The notes under the pieces are model-generated. The model saw only the letters and a program-made list of their open reading frames with translations. It ran no database searches and was not told where the DNA came from. A stretch of 64,000 nt of DNA from Paenibacillus sp. OVF10 (lineage in GTDB: Bacteria; Bacillota; Bacilli; Paenibacillales; Paenibacillaceae), in assembly GCA_022836915.1 (NCBI GenBank), contig CP094668.1, forward strand, positions 868,001-932,000, in the 5' to 3' direction. Below, one piece after another: positions 36,916 to 46,190 of the stretch (its first letter is position 1; each line of letters begins with the position of its first letter). A program made the translations under genes and the position numbers.

Positions 36916-37947
36916 ATGCCGGTTATTGAATATAAATGTCCAAACTGCGGCAGTGGTATGATCTTTGACAGTGTGTCAGGTGCACTATCCTGTCCCAGCT
37001 GCGGCCGCCAGGACAACATAGAGCAGATCCCCGATCCCTTGAAGAGACAAGTATTCACCGAAAATGAGGTCAAAGAATACCACTGTAACAGCTGCGGAGC
37101 TGACATTGTGACAGAACCGGAGACCAGTGCGACGACATGTAGTTTCTGCGGTGCAGCGGTTGTACTCAGTGATCGGCTGACGGGCAATCTGGCCCCTGCG
37201 ATGGTGATTCCCTTTTCGATCAACAAGGATCAAGCCAAGCAGGCTTTCAAAAAGTGGTGCAAAAACGGCCTGTTAACGCCAAGTGGCTTCATGTCCGCCG
37301 ATCGGATTCAGAGCATTACCGGCATGTACGTGCCGTTCTGGTTGTACGAGTTACATAACAAAATCGAAGTGCATGGTCGTGGCACCAAGGTCAGATCCTA
37401 CACCCAGGGCGACTACCATTACACCGAAACACAGCATTTTGATATATACCGCAGGATTCGGCTGAATTACGTGAACCTGCCCATCGATGCATCGGAGAAA
37501 ATGAAGGATGAACTGATGGATAAGCTTGAGCCTTTTCCATATAATCAGCTGAAATTGTTCAAAACCCCGTATCTGGCGGGGTACATTGCGGAAAAATACA
37601 GTTATACAGACGAGGAACTTTTTCCACGGGCCAAGGATAAAACGAGATCTTGCATTGATTCTTATATTGCTTCAACCGTATCCGGTTATAGCAGCGTGAG
37701 CTACACGGACAAACAGATTGATACCACGCTCAAAAATGCAGACTATGTGCTGCTCCCGGTGTGGATGGTCAACTATGACTACAATCGGGCACAGTATACC
37801 TTTGCCATGAATGGTCAGACAGGTAAAGTGGTCGGTAAACCGCCGATCAGCAAAGCCAAAGTAGCTGGATGGTTCGCAGGGGTATCTGCGGTGTCGTTGT
37901 TGTCACTGAAGCTGGTTTCCTGGATGATGGGAGGTGGATTCTTATGA
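36916..37947 (+). CDS. ydjG: YdjG-like zinc-ribbon membrane protein
   Basis: 343 residues. Two zinc ribbons occupy the first 75 residues: YKCPNCGSG with CPSCGRQ, and YHCNSCGAD with CSFCGAA. A large soluble region follows (MVIPFSINKDQAKQAFKKW, TGMYVPFWLYELHNKIEV), then YVLLPVWMVNYDYN and a C-terminal membrane helix (VAGWFAGVSAVSLLSLKLVSW). It is 36 bases after pspA and overlaps the next gene by four bases. B. subtilis YdjG and YdjH are membrane proteins that help recruit YdjI. Confidence 0.88.
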   Translation: MPVIEYKCPNCGSGMIFDSVSGALSCPSCGRQDNIEQIPDPLKRQVFTENEVKEYHCNSCGADIVTEPETSATTCSFCGAAVVLSDRLTGNLAPAMVIPFSINKDQAKQAFKKWCKNGLLTPSGFMSADRIQSITGMYVPFWLYELHNKIEVHGRGTKVRSYTQGDYHYTETQHFDIYRRIRLNYVNLPIDASEKMKDELMDKLEPFPYNQLKLFKTPYLAGYIAEKYSYTDEELFPRAKDKTRSCIDSYIASTVSGYSSVSYTDKQIDTTLKNADYVLLPVWMVNYDYNRAQYTFAMNGQTGKVVGKPPISKAKVAGWFAGVSAVSLLSLKLVSWMMGGGFL

Positions 37948-38743
37948 GAAAAAGAACCCCTCTGGCCGTGATGGCTACGCTCATTTTACTTATGATAACC
38001 CTTGTCGCTCCGTTGATTCCCATGTCATCGGCATCCGCAGCGGAGAGCAAAAATCTCATCTACGATGAGGCCAACCTGCTGAGTGAGCAGGAGATCAGTG
38101 AACTGAATCTACTTGCGAATCAGTATGGCGCTGAACGGCAGACGGACTTTGTTATTTTGACAACAAATAATGTTGAGAATCAGGATGTTATACTCTTAAC
38201 TGAAGATTTTTATGATAAGCAGGAGCTAGGGTACGACAAAAAATTTGGCAATGCTGTCATATTAACGATGGATATGAATAATCGCGAAGTGTATCTGGCT
38301 GGATTTTATAAGGCAAAAGAATATTTGAGTGATCAGCGACTAGATTCTATCCGTAACCGAATTACCTCTGAATTGTCCAGTGGGGATTATAAACTCGCAT
38401 TTGAGAAATACATTGAGCTCTCTTACAAATATATGGGGTATGAACCCGGTGTGAATCCGAACAACATTTTGTTCAACGGCTGGTTTCAGTTGGGAGTATC
38501 TGTAGTTCTTGGCGGTATTGTTGTTGGTATGATGACCTATCGTTCCGGGGGCGTGTCACGGTCAATCGTGCGACTTATGAGGATTCAAGCAATTCCAGTG
38601 TAATTGATCGTCAGGATCGTTATATCCGTACGACCGTAACCAAGCGCAAAATCGAGAAGAACAATAACAACGGTGGCGGAGGAGGAGGCGGGGGTACCTC
38701 CCGAGGCGGTCATTCACACAGTGGAAGTAGAGGTTCGTTCTAG
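37944..38743 (+). CDS. ydjH: YdjH-like TPM-domain membrane protein (one frameshift)
   Basis: ATG 37944 overlaps the stop of the upstream gene. A signal or anchor helix (RTPLAVMATLILLMITLV, then PMSSASA) is followed by a TPM domain: IYDEANLLSEQEISELNLLA, RQTDFVILTTNNV, and GNAVILTMDMNNREVYLAGF. A membrane helix follows (LGVSVVLGGIVVGMM). Adding one G to the G5 run near 38548-38552 continues the frame as RVTVNRATYEDSSN to a Gly-rich tail ending SHSGSRGSF at 38743, the usual C-terminus of this family. About 266 residues. Confidence 0.85.
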
Positions 38744-38791
38744 TCACTACGGAGTATGCGGATTTTTTAATTAGAAGGGATGGGAACGAGT

Positions 38792-39835
38792 ATGGGATTT
38801 TTCAGAAATCAATTTTCGAATGTGGTGGAATGGGAAGAGTTCAGAGATGACATGATATTTTGGAAGTGGAGCAACCGGGAGATTAAGAAGGGGAGTAAAC
38901 TCATTATCCGTTCGGGTCAGGACGCCATTTTCCTGAATAACGGTAAAGTGGAAGGGATTTTCGAGGACGAAGGATCATTTAATATCGATTCCGAGATCAT
39001 TCCGTTTCTTTCTACCTTAAAAGGGTTCAAATTCGGATTTAACAGCGGCATGCGGGTCGAAGTCTTGTTTGTAAATACCAAAGAGTTCACCGTGCGCTGG
39101 GGCACACAAAGTCCGGTGTTGATTCCAACACCACAACTCCCGGGCGGGATGCCGATTCGGGCCAACGGAACATTTAATTTCAAAGTAAGTGACTATGTGA
39201 CCCTGATTGATAAGATTGCAGGCATCAAACAGAGTTATCTGGTCGAGGATGTCAAAATCCGAATCACTTCAGTGCTGGATCAGCTTCTAATGAAGTGGAT
39301 TAGCCGTGAAGGGAAGGATATGTTCAACCTGCAGGCCAATGCATCGGATATTGCCAAGGGGATTCAGGAAGATCTGGATATGCAGATGATGGACATCGGC
39401 ATTGGGATTACTGGTTTCCAAGTGATGAGCTTCAACTATCCAAAAGAGATTCAGGATATGATTACAAAGACCGCTTCGCATGAGATGATTGGTAATCTGC
39501 AAAAGTATCAACAGGTCAGCATGACAGACGGCATCTCATCCGGTAAAGTACAGGGCGGCGGCGCAGCTTCGGATATGGCGGGCATGATGATGGGTATGAA
39601 CATGGCCAATGAAATGATGAAAAACATGAACCAGAACCAAGGCCAAAACCAGAACAATAATTCCAATTCATCTCAGAATCAAAATAACGACCAGAAACCA
39701 GCGGGAAATAGCAACGGTGATTCGAATACATCTTCATCTACAGAAGGCAACAAGAAGCCAAACTTCTGCCCAAACTGTGGAGCCAAAAATGAAGGTGCCA
39801 ACTTCTGTCCGAACTGTGGTCAAAAGCTGGGCTAA
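38792..39835 (+). CDS. ydjI: YdjI-like SPFH-domain protein with zinc-ribbon tail
   Basis: ATG 38792 follows AGAAGGGATGG. The first 250 residues are an SPFH-type domain of the virion-core-protein group (FFRNQFSNVVEWEEFRDDM, GQDAIFLNNGKVEGIFEDEG). An Asn/Gln/Ser-rich low-complexity linker lies at about 285-325. The C-terminus is a double zinc ribbon (FCPNCGAKNEGANFCPNCGQKLG). It completes the four-gene operon. In B. subtilis YdjI is needed to localise PspA at the membrane. Confidence 0.9.
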   Translation: MGFFRNQFSNVVEWEEFRDDMIFWKWSNREIKKGSKLIIRSGQDAIFLNNGKVEGIFEDEGSFNIDSEIIPFLSTLKGFKFGFNSGMRVEVLFVNTKEFTVRWGTQSPVLIPTPQLPGGMPIRANGTFNFKVSDYVTLIDKIAGIKQSYLVEDVKIRITSVLDQLLMKWISREGKDMFNLQANASDIAKGIQEDLDMQMMDIGIGITGFQVMSFNYPKEIQDMITKTASHEMIGNLQKYQQVSMTDGISSGKVQGGGAASDMAGMMMGMNMANEMMKNMNQNQGQNQNNNSNSSQNQNNDQKPAGNSNGDSNTSSSTEGNKKPNFCPNCGAKNEGANFCPNCGQKLG

Positions 39836-39850
39836 TGAATTAAATACATG

Positions 39851-39899
39851 AAGGGCTAGGTTCGTAGTAAGTGAAATTACTGCGGAGCTAGCCCTTTTT
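39851..39899 (+). terminator. Terminator of the pspA operon
   Basis: AAGGGCTAG pairs with CTAGCCCTT, with an inner GTAGTAA/TTACTGC stem and TTTTT at the end. Confidence 0.9.
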
Positions 39900-39973
39900 G
39901 TTTGGAGTCATACTTAAAGCAACATGGAGTAGAGCAGAGGAACGGGTGCAGTCATTTAATTTTTATAAAAGAG

Positions 39974-40015
39974 TTGACAACCGATCATAAATCATATATC
40001 TTTAACTTAAGATAT
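39974..40015 (+). promoter_or_regulatory. Promoter with MhqR-like operator before the ynzC-like gene
   Basis: TTGACA (39974-39979), 17 bases, then TATCTT as the -10 position, which is also the left half of the inverted repeat TATCTT-TAACTT-AAGATA (39997-40014). A regulator bound here would block the -10. A further half-site, ATATCTTTAA, follows at about 40046. Confidence 0.65.
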
Positions 40016-40079
40016 TTAATTTAAACATAAATAACAACCAAACAAATATCTTTAATCCATTACACAAGGAGAGATCAAG

Positions 40080-40310
40080 ATGATTATCCCAACATTGACC
40101 AGAATAAATGAACTTTCAAGAAAAGCCAAAGAGGGCGGATTGACGGAGATGGAGAAAGATGAACAGGTTCGTCTTCGCCAGGAATATCTGCAAACTTTTC
40201 GCGGTTCGGTCAACGACATTCTGCTGAATGCAACCATCTATGATCCAAACGGCGATGACGTGACTCCTGATAAATTGAAACAAGAACAGGCCAATCAAAA
40301 TAACAACTAG
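40080..40310 (+). CDS. YnzC/DUF896 family protein
   Basis: 76 residues, ATG after AAGGAGAG. It has the characteristic DUF896 sequence: IPTLTRINELSRKAKEGGLTEMEK, then RLRQEYLQTFRGSVNDILLNATIYDPNGDDVTP. The family forms a two-helix hairpin; YnzC itself lies in an SOS operon in B. subtilis and its exact function is unknown. Here it is next to a ring-cleavage dioxygenase gene with which it shares an operator. Confidence 0.93.
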   Translation: MIIPTLTRINELSRKAKEGGLTEMEKDEQVRLRQEYLQTFRGSVNDILLNATIYDPNGDDVTPDKLKQEQANQNNN

Positions 40311-40331
40311 AATACAATTCGCTAGATCATA

Positions 40332-40349
40332 TATCTTAATTTAAAGATA
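40332..40349 (+). promoter_or_regulatory. MhqR-like operator before the mhqO-like gene
   Basis: TATCTT-AATTTA-AAGATA is a perfect inverted repeat with the same six-base arms and spacer length as the site at 39997. Two further half-sites, TATCTC and TATCTT, lie near 40372-40388. Confidence 0.65.
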
Positions 40350-40437
40350 ATACAAATTACTATAAATCAACTATCTCAACTATCTTTAACACCTACTAAA
40401 TTTAAAACATGCTTACCAAACCAAGGAGGAATTAATC

Positions 40438-41394
40438 ATGACTATTCAAACAGCAGGTATTCACCATATTACAGCTTTCGCAGGAGATCCACAGGCCAAC
40501 GTTGATTTTTATGCCGGAGTTCTGGGACTTCGTCTGGTGAAAAAAACAATCAATTTCGATGCACCTGATGTATATCATCTGTATTTTGGCGATGAACACG
40601 GAAGCCCAGGTACCATTATTACCTTCTTCCCATCGGCTGGATCACCACGGGGCAAAATTGGCGGGGGTCAGGTCGGCATCACTTCCTATGTCATTCCTCC
40701 TGGGTCGATTGGCTTCTGGCAGAATCGGCTGGAACAGTATAACATTGAGGTAACCAAAACAAGTCGCTTCAATGAAGACCTGCTTCAATTCGAAGATGGC
40801 GAAGGCCTGCGGCTTGAGCTTGTTGAACGGGAAGAGGGAGCAACCAGCACTTGGGCGCACGAAGGAATTCCAACAGATAAAGCAATCAAAGGCTTTGGTG
40901 GTGCTGTCCTGTTCAGTGTTAACCCACAAAGAACGATGGATGCTCTTGAGAAAATCATGGGATTTGTCAGAGTGAGTGAAAATGAAGAGTATGCTCGTTT
41001 CCGGTCCAGCGGGGATATCGGTAATGTCGTAGATATTCCAGTGACCCGCATGGCTCTGGGGATGGGCGGCGCAGGAACCGTGCACCATATTGCATGGCGT
41101 GCCAAAGATGATGAGGAGCATGCACAGTGGAGCGAAGCTGTACGTGATTACGGGTACCAACCGACTCCAGTGCGGGATCGTCAGTACTTTAACGCAATCT
41201 ACTTCAGAGAAGCTGGCGGCATTCTGTTTGAAATTGCTACAGATCCTCCGGGCTTTGCCAAAGATGAACCTGCTGATTCTCTTGGACAAAAATTGATGCT
41301 GCCAGAGTGGTTTGAGAAATACCGCCCTCAAATTGAGGACAATCTGCAACCAATTGTGGTAAGAACGCTCGTACCTGCTACAGCTGCGAATTAA
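40438..41394 (+). CDS. VOC-family ring-cleavage dioxygenase, MhqO/MhqA-like
   Basis: ATG 40438 after AAGGAGGAA; 318 residues, intact. Two vicinal-oxygen-chelate repeats are visible: IHHITAFAGDPQANVDFYAGVLGLRLVKKTINFD carries the first metal His, HHIAWRAKDDEEHAQW the second, and GGILFEIATDPPGF the metal Glu. These are the marks of MhqO/MhqE-type extradiol dioxygenases, which B. subtilis uses against quinones and catechols under the MarR regulator MhqR. The inverted repeat upstream supports similar control. Confidence 0.9.
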   Translation: MTIQTAGIHHITAFAGDPQANVDFYAGVLGLRLVKKTINFDAPDVYHLYFGDEHGSPGTIITFFPSAGSPRGKIGGGQVGITSYVIPPGSIGFWQNRLEQYNIEVTKTSRFNEDLLQFEDGEGLRLELVEREEGATSTWAHEGIPTDKAIKGFGGAVLFSVNPQRTMDALEKIMGFVRVSENEEYARFRSSGDIGNVVDIPVTRMALGMGGAGTVHHIAWRAKDDEEHAQWSEAVRDYGYQPTPVRDRQYFNAIYFREAGGILFEIATDPPGFAKDEPADSLGQKLMLPEWFEKYRPQIEDNLQPIVVRTLVPATAAN

Positions 41395-41410
41395 TAAGAG
41401 TTCTATTACT

Positions 41411-41625
41411 ATATAGGTTGAACTATCCATTTACACAATAACGGAGAGGACAGAAAAAGCCTGAAAAAGCGAAGCGTTCGCCTAAAAGCTTTCTGAAAGA
41501 AAGCTACATCGGAAGCATATGCTATCCCCGGATTTTCCCTTAGGAAAAGGGAATCAAAAAATCTGGGGATAACAGCGCTTGGAGGGTTATTCTGTCATCG
41601 GAGTGTATGTGTGAATTAAAACCTA
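41411..41625. repeat. Palindromic repeat family A, copy 1
   Basis: About 215 bases. It shares with the copies at 42937, 52058 and 53908 the blocks CGGAGAGGACAGAAA, AAGCG..GTTCGCC, and the hairpin ATCCCCGGATTTT / AAAATCTGGGGAT followed by AACAGCG and TTATTCTG. Ends AGGTTGAACTATCCATTTACAC and TGTGAATTAAAACCT are partly complementary. It lies immediately before the ltrA-like gene and supplies part of its upstream region. Confidence 0.8.
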
Positions 41626-41640
41626 AAGGAGCATTGAAGG

Positions 41641-42729
41641 ATGATGGAGAAAAAGGTTACCTGGCTGGAGCTGTTTTACGATCTGCTCTTCGTAGCAGCG
41701 GTCTCCAAAGCGGGTCATGTCTTGTTACATGCCGAACATGGAGTAATTACGTTTGAATATTTAATGAAGTTTGTGCTTATTTTTATCCCTGTTTGGTGGG
41801 CATGGGTCGGTCAGACCTTGTTTATTAACCGCTATGGTCAAGATATCCTGATCCATCGAATATTCCTCATCCTTCAGCTTCTGTCCGTTATGGTCATGAC
41901 GGCGAGCCTCTCTACCCATTTTGACCAATACTACCTGTCCTTCTTCATTGGATATATCGGCTCAAGGGCATTTACGGCGATTCAGTATCTGACAGCTCAC
42001 AAGTCAAAAGGCGAGCATCAGCAGCAAGCCGCTCGTTACTTGGGTACATGTTTCCTCATTGGTATATTGATCTCATCGGGTTCATTATTCTTCGATTCCT
42101 GGCTGCGCTACTTGATTTTGTATGTGGGGATTGCAGTGGATATTGTGCTTCCGCTGATCGGACGCAAAAACTTGGTGAAAGTGCCAGTTCAGACCCATCA
42201 CTTGTTGGAACGTTTCGCGTTATTTACACTCATCCTGCTGGGTGAATCGGTGGTGAGCATTATCGCTGTGTTGCAAGCCGATCATTGGGATATGAAATCG
42301 ATTTTGTTTGCCGCCTTTACGTCCATCTTTGTCATTGCGATGTGGTGGCAGTACTTTGACAACGTGGAGAAAAAGGTCAGCAAAGAGATCCAGACTGCCG
42401 GGCAAGCGATCATATACGGTCATCTGTTCATCTACATCTCCATGAGTATGATCGCTGCTTCAATTCAGCTGTTATATCAGAATCAGTTAAACTATGTGTT
42501 CATGCTAGGGTTTGTATTTGGATCAACGCTGTTGTATTTCTTGTCAACTTCCCTTGTGTTTCATCGTTACAGACACGCACATCTGCGGCTGGGCCCGCGT
42601 CATCTGGCGGTCATGGTAGGGTTGCTTGTGGCATTTGTCCTTGTGGATCTGGTCTACCAGGTTCCGGGTTATGTCATCATGGGCGAAGACATGTTATTCT
42701 TCCTGGTGTATGCGAAACTTACGACTTAA
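41641..42729 (+). CDS. Low temperature requirement A (LtrA) family membrane protein
   Basis: 362 residues, start ATG after AAAGGAGC. The N-terminus KKVTWLELFYDLLFVAAVSK is the LtrA signature (WxELFYDLxFV). About ten membrane helices follow, with a central HLLERFALFTLILLGESVVSII motif, also typical of the family, and MWWQYFD. LtrA was found in Listeria as needed for growth at low temperature; the biochemical role is unknown. It is monocistronic, with its own terminator. Confidence 0.92.
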   Translation: MMEKKVTWLELFYDLLFVAAVSKAGHVLLHAEHGVITFEYLMKFVLIFIPVWWAWVGQTLFINRYGQDILIHRIFLILQLLSVMVMTASLSTHFDQYYLSFFIGYIGSRAFTAIQYLTAHKSKGEHQQQAARYLGTCFLIGILISSGSLFFDSWLRYLILYVGIAVDIVLPLIGRKNLVKVPVQTHHLLERFALFTLILLGESVVSIIAVLQADHWDMKSILFAAFTSIFVIAMWWQYFDNVEKKVSKEIQTAGQAIIYGHLFIYISMSMIAASIQLLYQNQLNYVFMLGFVFGSTLLYFLSTSLVFHRYRHAHLRLGPRHLAVMVGLLVAFVLVDLVYQVPGYVIMGEDMLFFLVYAKLTT

Positions 42730-42750
42730 TATGAGTAATATAAAATCAAG

Positions 42751-42785
42751 AAAAGTCACGGACAACAGGTGTCCGTGGCTTTTTA
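42751..42785 (+). terminator. Rho-independent terminator
   Basis: AAAAGTCACGGACA pairs with TGTCCGTGGCTTTTT around a short loop, after the ltrA-like gene. Confidence 0.92.
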
Positions 42786-42936
42786 TTATGCTGCTAATCC
42801 TAGACATGTTTTAATTAAATAAATAAAGCACAAATCTAATTTAATTTCTTCTATAGAATCTGTTAATATGAGACTAGGTACAAGTGAATCTACCAGATCA
42901 TAGAATATCTTTTTATAAAATGAGTGTACGTTTTGT

Positions 42937-43163
42937 TATATAAATTGAACTAAACATTTACACGAAACGGAGAGGACAGAAAAACCTGAAGAAGCGAAAG
43001 TGTTCGCCTAAAAGCTTTCTGAAAGAAAGCTGCATCGAAGCATACGCTATCCCCGGATTTTCCCCATATAAGGGGATTCATAAAATCTGGGGATAACAGC
43101 GATCGGAAGGTTATTCTGTCATCGGAGTGTCCAGTGTAAATATTCTTTAGTTCAATTTATATA
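42937..43163. repeat. Palindromic repeat family A, copy 2 (most complete)
   Basis: 227 bases with long terminal inverted repeats: the left end TATATAAATTGAACTAAA with TTTACAC matches the complement of the right end GTGTAAAT with TTTAGTTCAATTTATATA. The interior has the ATCCCCGGATTTT hairpin of the family. No open frame is present, so this has the form of a MITE. It ends about 57 bases before the GH3 gene. Confidence 0.85.
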
Positions 43164-43219
43164 GTTCATTTTATATATAGCGATTCGTAGGTATGGGGAT
43201 GACAATCAGGAGGAAATCA

Positions 43220-46003
43220 TTGAGCACACATCAAATCGGAGTTCCATTGGAAGGGTTTGCAGAGTTTAGTCGTACGGTTGCCGCAGAAGGAGCCGTTTTA
43301 CTCAGAAATGAAGGCCAAGTGCTTCCACTTCGTGAAAACGAAAACGTTTCAGTTTTTGGTCGGATTCAAGTCAATTATTATCGCAGCGGCACGGGTTCAG
43401 GCGGTAGCGTTCATGTGGCCTATACAACAAATCTGTTGGATGGTCTGCGCAGCAAAAAGAATATTACAGTGAATGAAGAACTGGCAGCTGTCTATGAGAA
43501 GTGGATCGAGGAAAATCCATTTGATGATGGCGGAAAAGTATGGGCGGCCGAGCCATGGAATCAGAAAGAGATGCCTTTGACGGATGAACTGGTTGCACAA
43601 GCCAGAAGCAAGTCTAGCAAAGCCATTATTGTAATTGGACGTACAGCTGGAGAAGATCAGGATAATGCGGATGCGCCAGGAAGTTACCAACTGACAGAAG
43701 ATGAGAAAGCGATGTTGAAGCAAGTTACTTCGCAGTTTGAACACACAATCGTTGTGTTGAATGTCTCGAATATCATCGATATGAGCTGGTTAAACGAAAC
43801 GTATCTACATCCAATCCAAGGTGTAATTTACTCCTGGCATGGCGGTATGGAGGGTGGCAACGCGATTGCCGATGTGCTGGTGGGGGACGTTACACCAAGC
43901 GGTAAACTGACAGATACGATTGCATATTCCATTGAAGATTACCCTTCGACAAGCAACTATGGCAATGAGTTCAAGAACCTGTATCAGGAAGATATCTATG
44001 TAGGTTATCGATATTTCGAAACGTTTCGACCTGAGCGCGTTCAGTTTGAATTCGGTTACGGCCTGTCTTATACGACGTTTTTGACCCAGCATGAAGAAGC
44101 AAAATCCGTGTCCAAAGACGGTGATACCTACATTGAAGTTCGTGTAAATGTGACCAACTCAGGTACAACATATGCGGGCAAAGAGGTTGTGCAGGTCTAC
44201 TATGAAGCACCACAAGGCAAACTGGGACAACCGGTGAAGGCTTTGGTGGCTTTTGGAAAAACAGGATTGTTGCAGCCGGGCGAGTCAGAACTTCTGACGA
44301 TCAGTTTCCCGATCCATGCGATGGCCTCTTACGATGATGCGGGTGTTACAGGTTATGCTTCCGCGTACGTTCTGGAAGAAGGCACATACCGACTGCACGT
44401 AGGAACCAGTGTGAAACAAGTGCAGCATATCAGCATTGATGGCCAGGATGGCTATAGTATTGAATCTCTTCAATTGGTGGAGCAACTGCAAGAAGCGATG
44501 GCCCCAACTGAAGATTTTACACGGATGAAACCAGGTTCGCGCAAGGAAGATGGATCTTATGAACTGACTTATGCAGAAGTACCGAAACGTAAGATTTCCA
44601 TGTCGAACCGGATTGAGCAGAATCTCCCGCAAACGCTGGAGCAGACGGGCAACCAGGGCCACAAGCTGAGTGATGTTAAGGCTGGCAAAGTGAGTCTGGA
44701 AACCTTCATCGCTCAACTGAGTGATCAGGATCTGGCGGCGATTGTCCGTGGCGAAGGTATGAGTAGTCCGCTCGTTACTTCGGGGACGGCATCTGCATTT
44801 GGTGGTGTCAGCGACAGCCTGTTTAACTACGGTATTCCGGTAGCATGTACGGCAGATGGCCCGTCCGGTATTCGTATGGATAGTGGCGAGAAGGCAACAC
44901 AGGTATCCATTGGTACGTTGCTTGCGGCGACATGGAACAAGGATCTCGTTGAAGAGTTGTATGTGATGGAAGGACAGGAATTGCTGAGAAATCAGGTGGA
45001 TACCCTGCTCGGACCTGGACTTAATATCCGCCGGAGCCCGCTCAATGGCCGGAACTTTGAGTATTTCTCCGAAGATCCACTGATCTCGGGCGTATTTGCC
45101 GCAGCGTGTACGAAAGGTATTATGAAGGGTGGTTCCAATGCCACACTGAAACACTTTGCCTGCAACAACCAGGAGAAACACCGCAGTAAAGTAGATGCTG
45201 TTGTCTCCGAACGTGCACTGCGTGAAATTTACCTGAAAGGGTTCGAAATCGCTGTAAAAGAAGGCGGAGCGAACTCCATCATGACTTCCTACAACCCGGT
45301 TAACGGACACTGGGCGGCATCCAACTACGACCTGAACACCACAATTCTGCGCGGCGAATGGAATTTCGAAGGAATCGTAATGACCGACTGGTGGGCGATT
45401 ATGAACGATGTGACCGAAGGTGGAGAAGCTGATCGCAAATACACGAACTGGATGATTCGTGCGCAGAATGATCTCTACATGGTTGTACCGAACTACGGCG
45501 CAGAGATCAATGGCTGGGACGACAACACGATTGAATCCTTGGAAAATGGAACATTGACTCGCGGAGAGCTGCAACGCTCAGCGATTAATATCTGCAAGTT
45601 CATCATGAATGCACCGGTGTCCGGTCGAAAACACGAAATTGTGGAGAACGTTGCTTCGTTCCAAGCGAATGCATCTATATCTGCTGCACAAGCTCAGGCG
45701 CTGGTTGAAAACGCACAGGTGAAACCTGCGGTAGCTGAACCCGTCTACATGAAAGTGGATGAGGCAGGCCATTACCGGATTATCGTACAGATCATGTCCC
45801 CTGAGCCGGAACTCGCTCAAAGTGCATGTAACCTGCTCCTGAATGACCAGTTGGTAACCACCATTCAAACGAATGGTACGGAAGGCAAATGGATCAGACA
45901 GAAACTTGTCAAAGTAGATCTTGAAGCAGGACTGTATGAATTGAAACTGGACTTCACCAAACCAGGCCTCGAGATTGACTGGATCGAATTCAAACAGGTG
46001 TAG
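43220..46003 (+). CDS. Beta-glucosidase-like GH3 with permuted domain order
   Basis: Start TTG 43220 is chosen because AGGAGG lies six bases upstream; an ATG at 43193 lacks a site. About 927 residues, intact. The protein opens with what is usually the C-terminal GH3 domain (RTVAAEGAVLLRNEGQVLPL, then VLNVSNIIDMSW), goes on to the fibronectin-like domain (VNVTNSGTTYAGKEVVQVYYEAP), and then has the catalytic barrel (TADGPSGIR, GPGLNIRRSPLNGRNFEYFSEDP, LKHFACNNQE, and MTDWW with the nucleophile Asp). A C-terminal carbohydrate-binding-like domain follows (LELDWIEF type ending). No signal peptide, so it acts on imported oligosaccharides. Confidence 0.92.
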   Translation: MSTHQIGVPLEGFAEFSRTVAAEGAVLLRNEGQVLPLRENENVSVFGRIQVNYYRSGTGSGGSVHVAYTTNLLDGLRSKKNITVNEELAAVYEKWIEENPFDDGGKVWAAEPWNQKEMPLTDELVAQARSKSSKAIIVIGRTAGEDQDNADAPGSYQLTEDEKAMLKQVTSQFEHTIVVLNVSNIIDMSWLNETYLHPIQGVIYSWHGGMEGGNAIADVLVGDVTPSGKLTDTIAYSIEDYPSTSNYGNEFKNLYQEDIYVGYRYFETFRPERVQFEFGYGLSYTTFLTQHEEAKSVSKDGDTYIEVRVNVTNSGTTYAGKEVVQVYYEAPQGKLGQPVKALVAFGKTGLLQPGESELLTISFPIHAMASYDDAGVTGYASAYVLEEGTYRLHVGTSVKQVQHISIDGQDGYSIESLQLVEQLQEAMAPTEDFTRMKPGSRKEDGSYELTYAEVPKRKISMSNRIEQNLPQTLEQTGNQGHKLSDVKAGKVSLETFIAQLSDQDLAAIVRGEGMSSPLVTSGTASAFGGVSDSLFNYGIPVACTADGPSGIRMDSGEKATQVSIGTLLAATWNKDLVEELYVMEGQELLRNQVDTLLGPGLNIRRSPLNGRNFEYFSEDPLISGVFAAACTKGIMKGGSNATLKHFACNNQEKHRSKVDAVVSERALREIYLKGFEIAVKEGGANSIMTSYNPVNGHWAASNYDLNTTILRGEWNFEGIVMTDWWAIMNDVTEGGEADRKYTNWMIRAQNDLYMVVPNYGAEINGWDDNTIESLENGTLTRGELQRSAINICKFIMNAPVSGRKHEIVENVASFQANASISAAQAQALVENAQVKPAVAEPVYMKVDEAGHYRIIVQIMSPEPELAQSACNLLLNDQLVTTIQTNGTEGKWIRQKLVKVDLEAGLYELKLDFTKPGLEIDWIEFKQV

Positions 46004-46007
46004 AAGA

Positions 46008-46075
46008 TAATCGGAAATATCAGGTGATAAGAGCAATCGAAAGGTTGTTCTGTTCCAAAGCAGAATACGTTGGTA
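46008..46075. repeat. Family A repeat remnant
   Basis: The bases after the GH3 stop, with GGTGATAAGAGCAATCGAAAGG and TTGTTCTGTTCC, resemble the right third of the family A repeats (GGGGATAACAGCGATCGGAAGG, TTATTCTGTC). The left part is absent. Confidence 0.45.
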
Positions 46076-46190
46076 TATCACAAAGGACACTGTACGCGGG
46101 TGTCCTTTGTTGTAACACAGAATAGCTACTGTTATGATAGTGTTATGAGATTCGTAGTTCTGAACAATGGGGTCAGGGGTGTTGCGAGGA

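Noticed and set aside
41411..43163. CRISPR array or riboswitch considered for the repeated blocks
   Set aside because: Copies are about 1.5 kb apart, with no spacer periodicity and no known riboswitch core; they look like dispersed MITE-type repeats.
44285..45574. 429-codon minus-strand open frame
   Set aside because: It is antisense to the GH3 gene, which has clear family motifs; no ribosome binding site.
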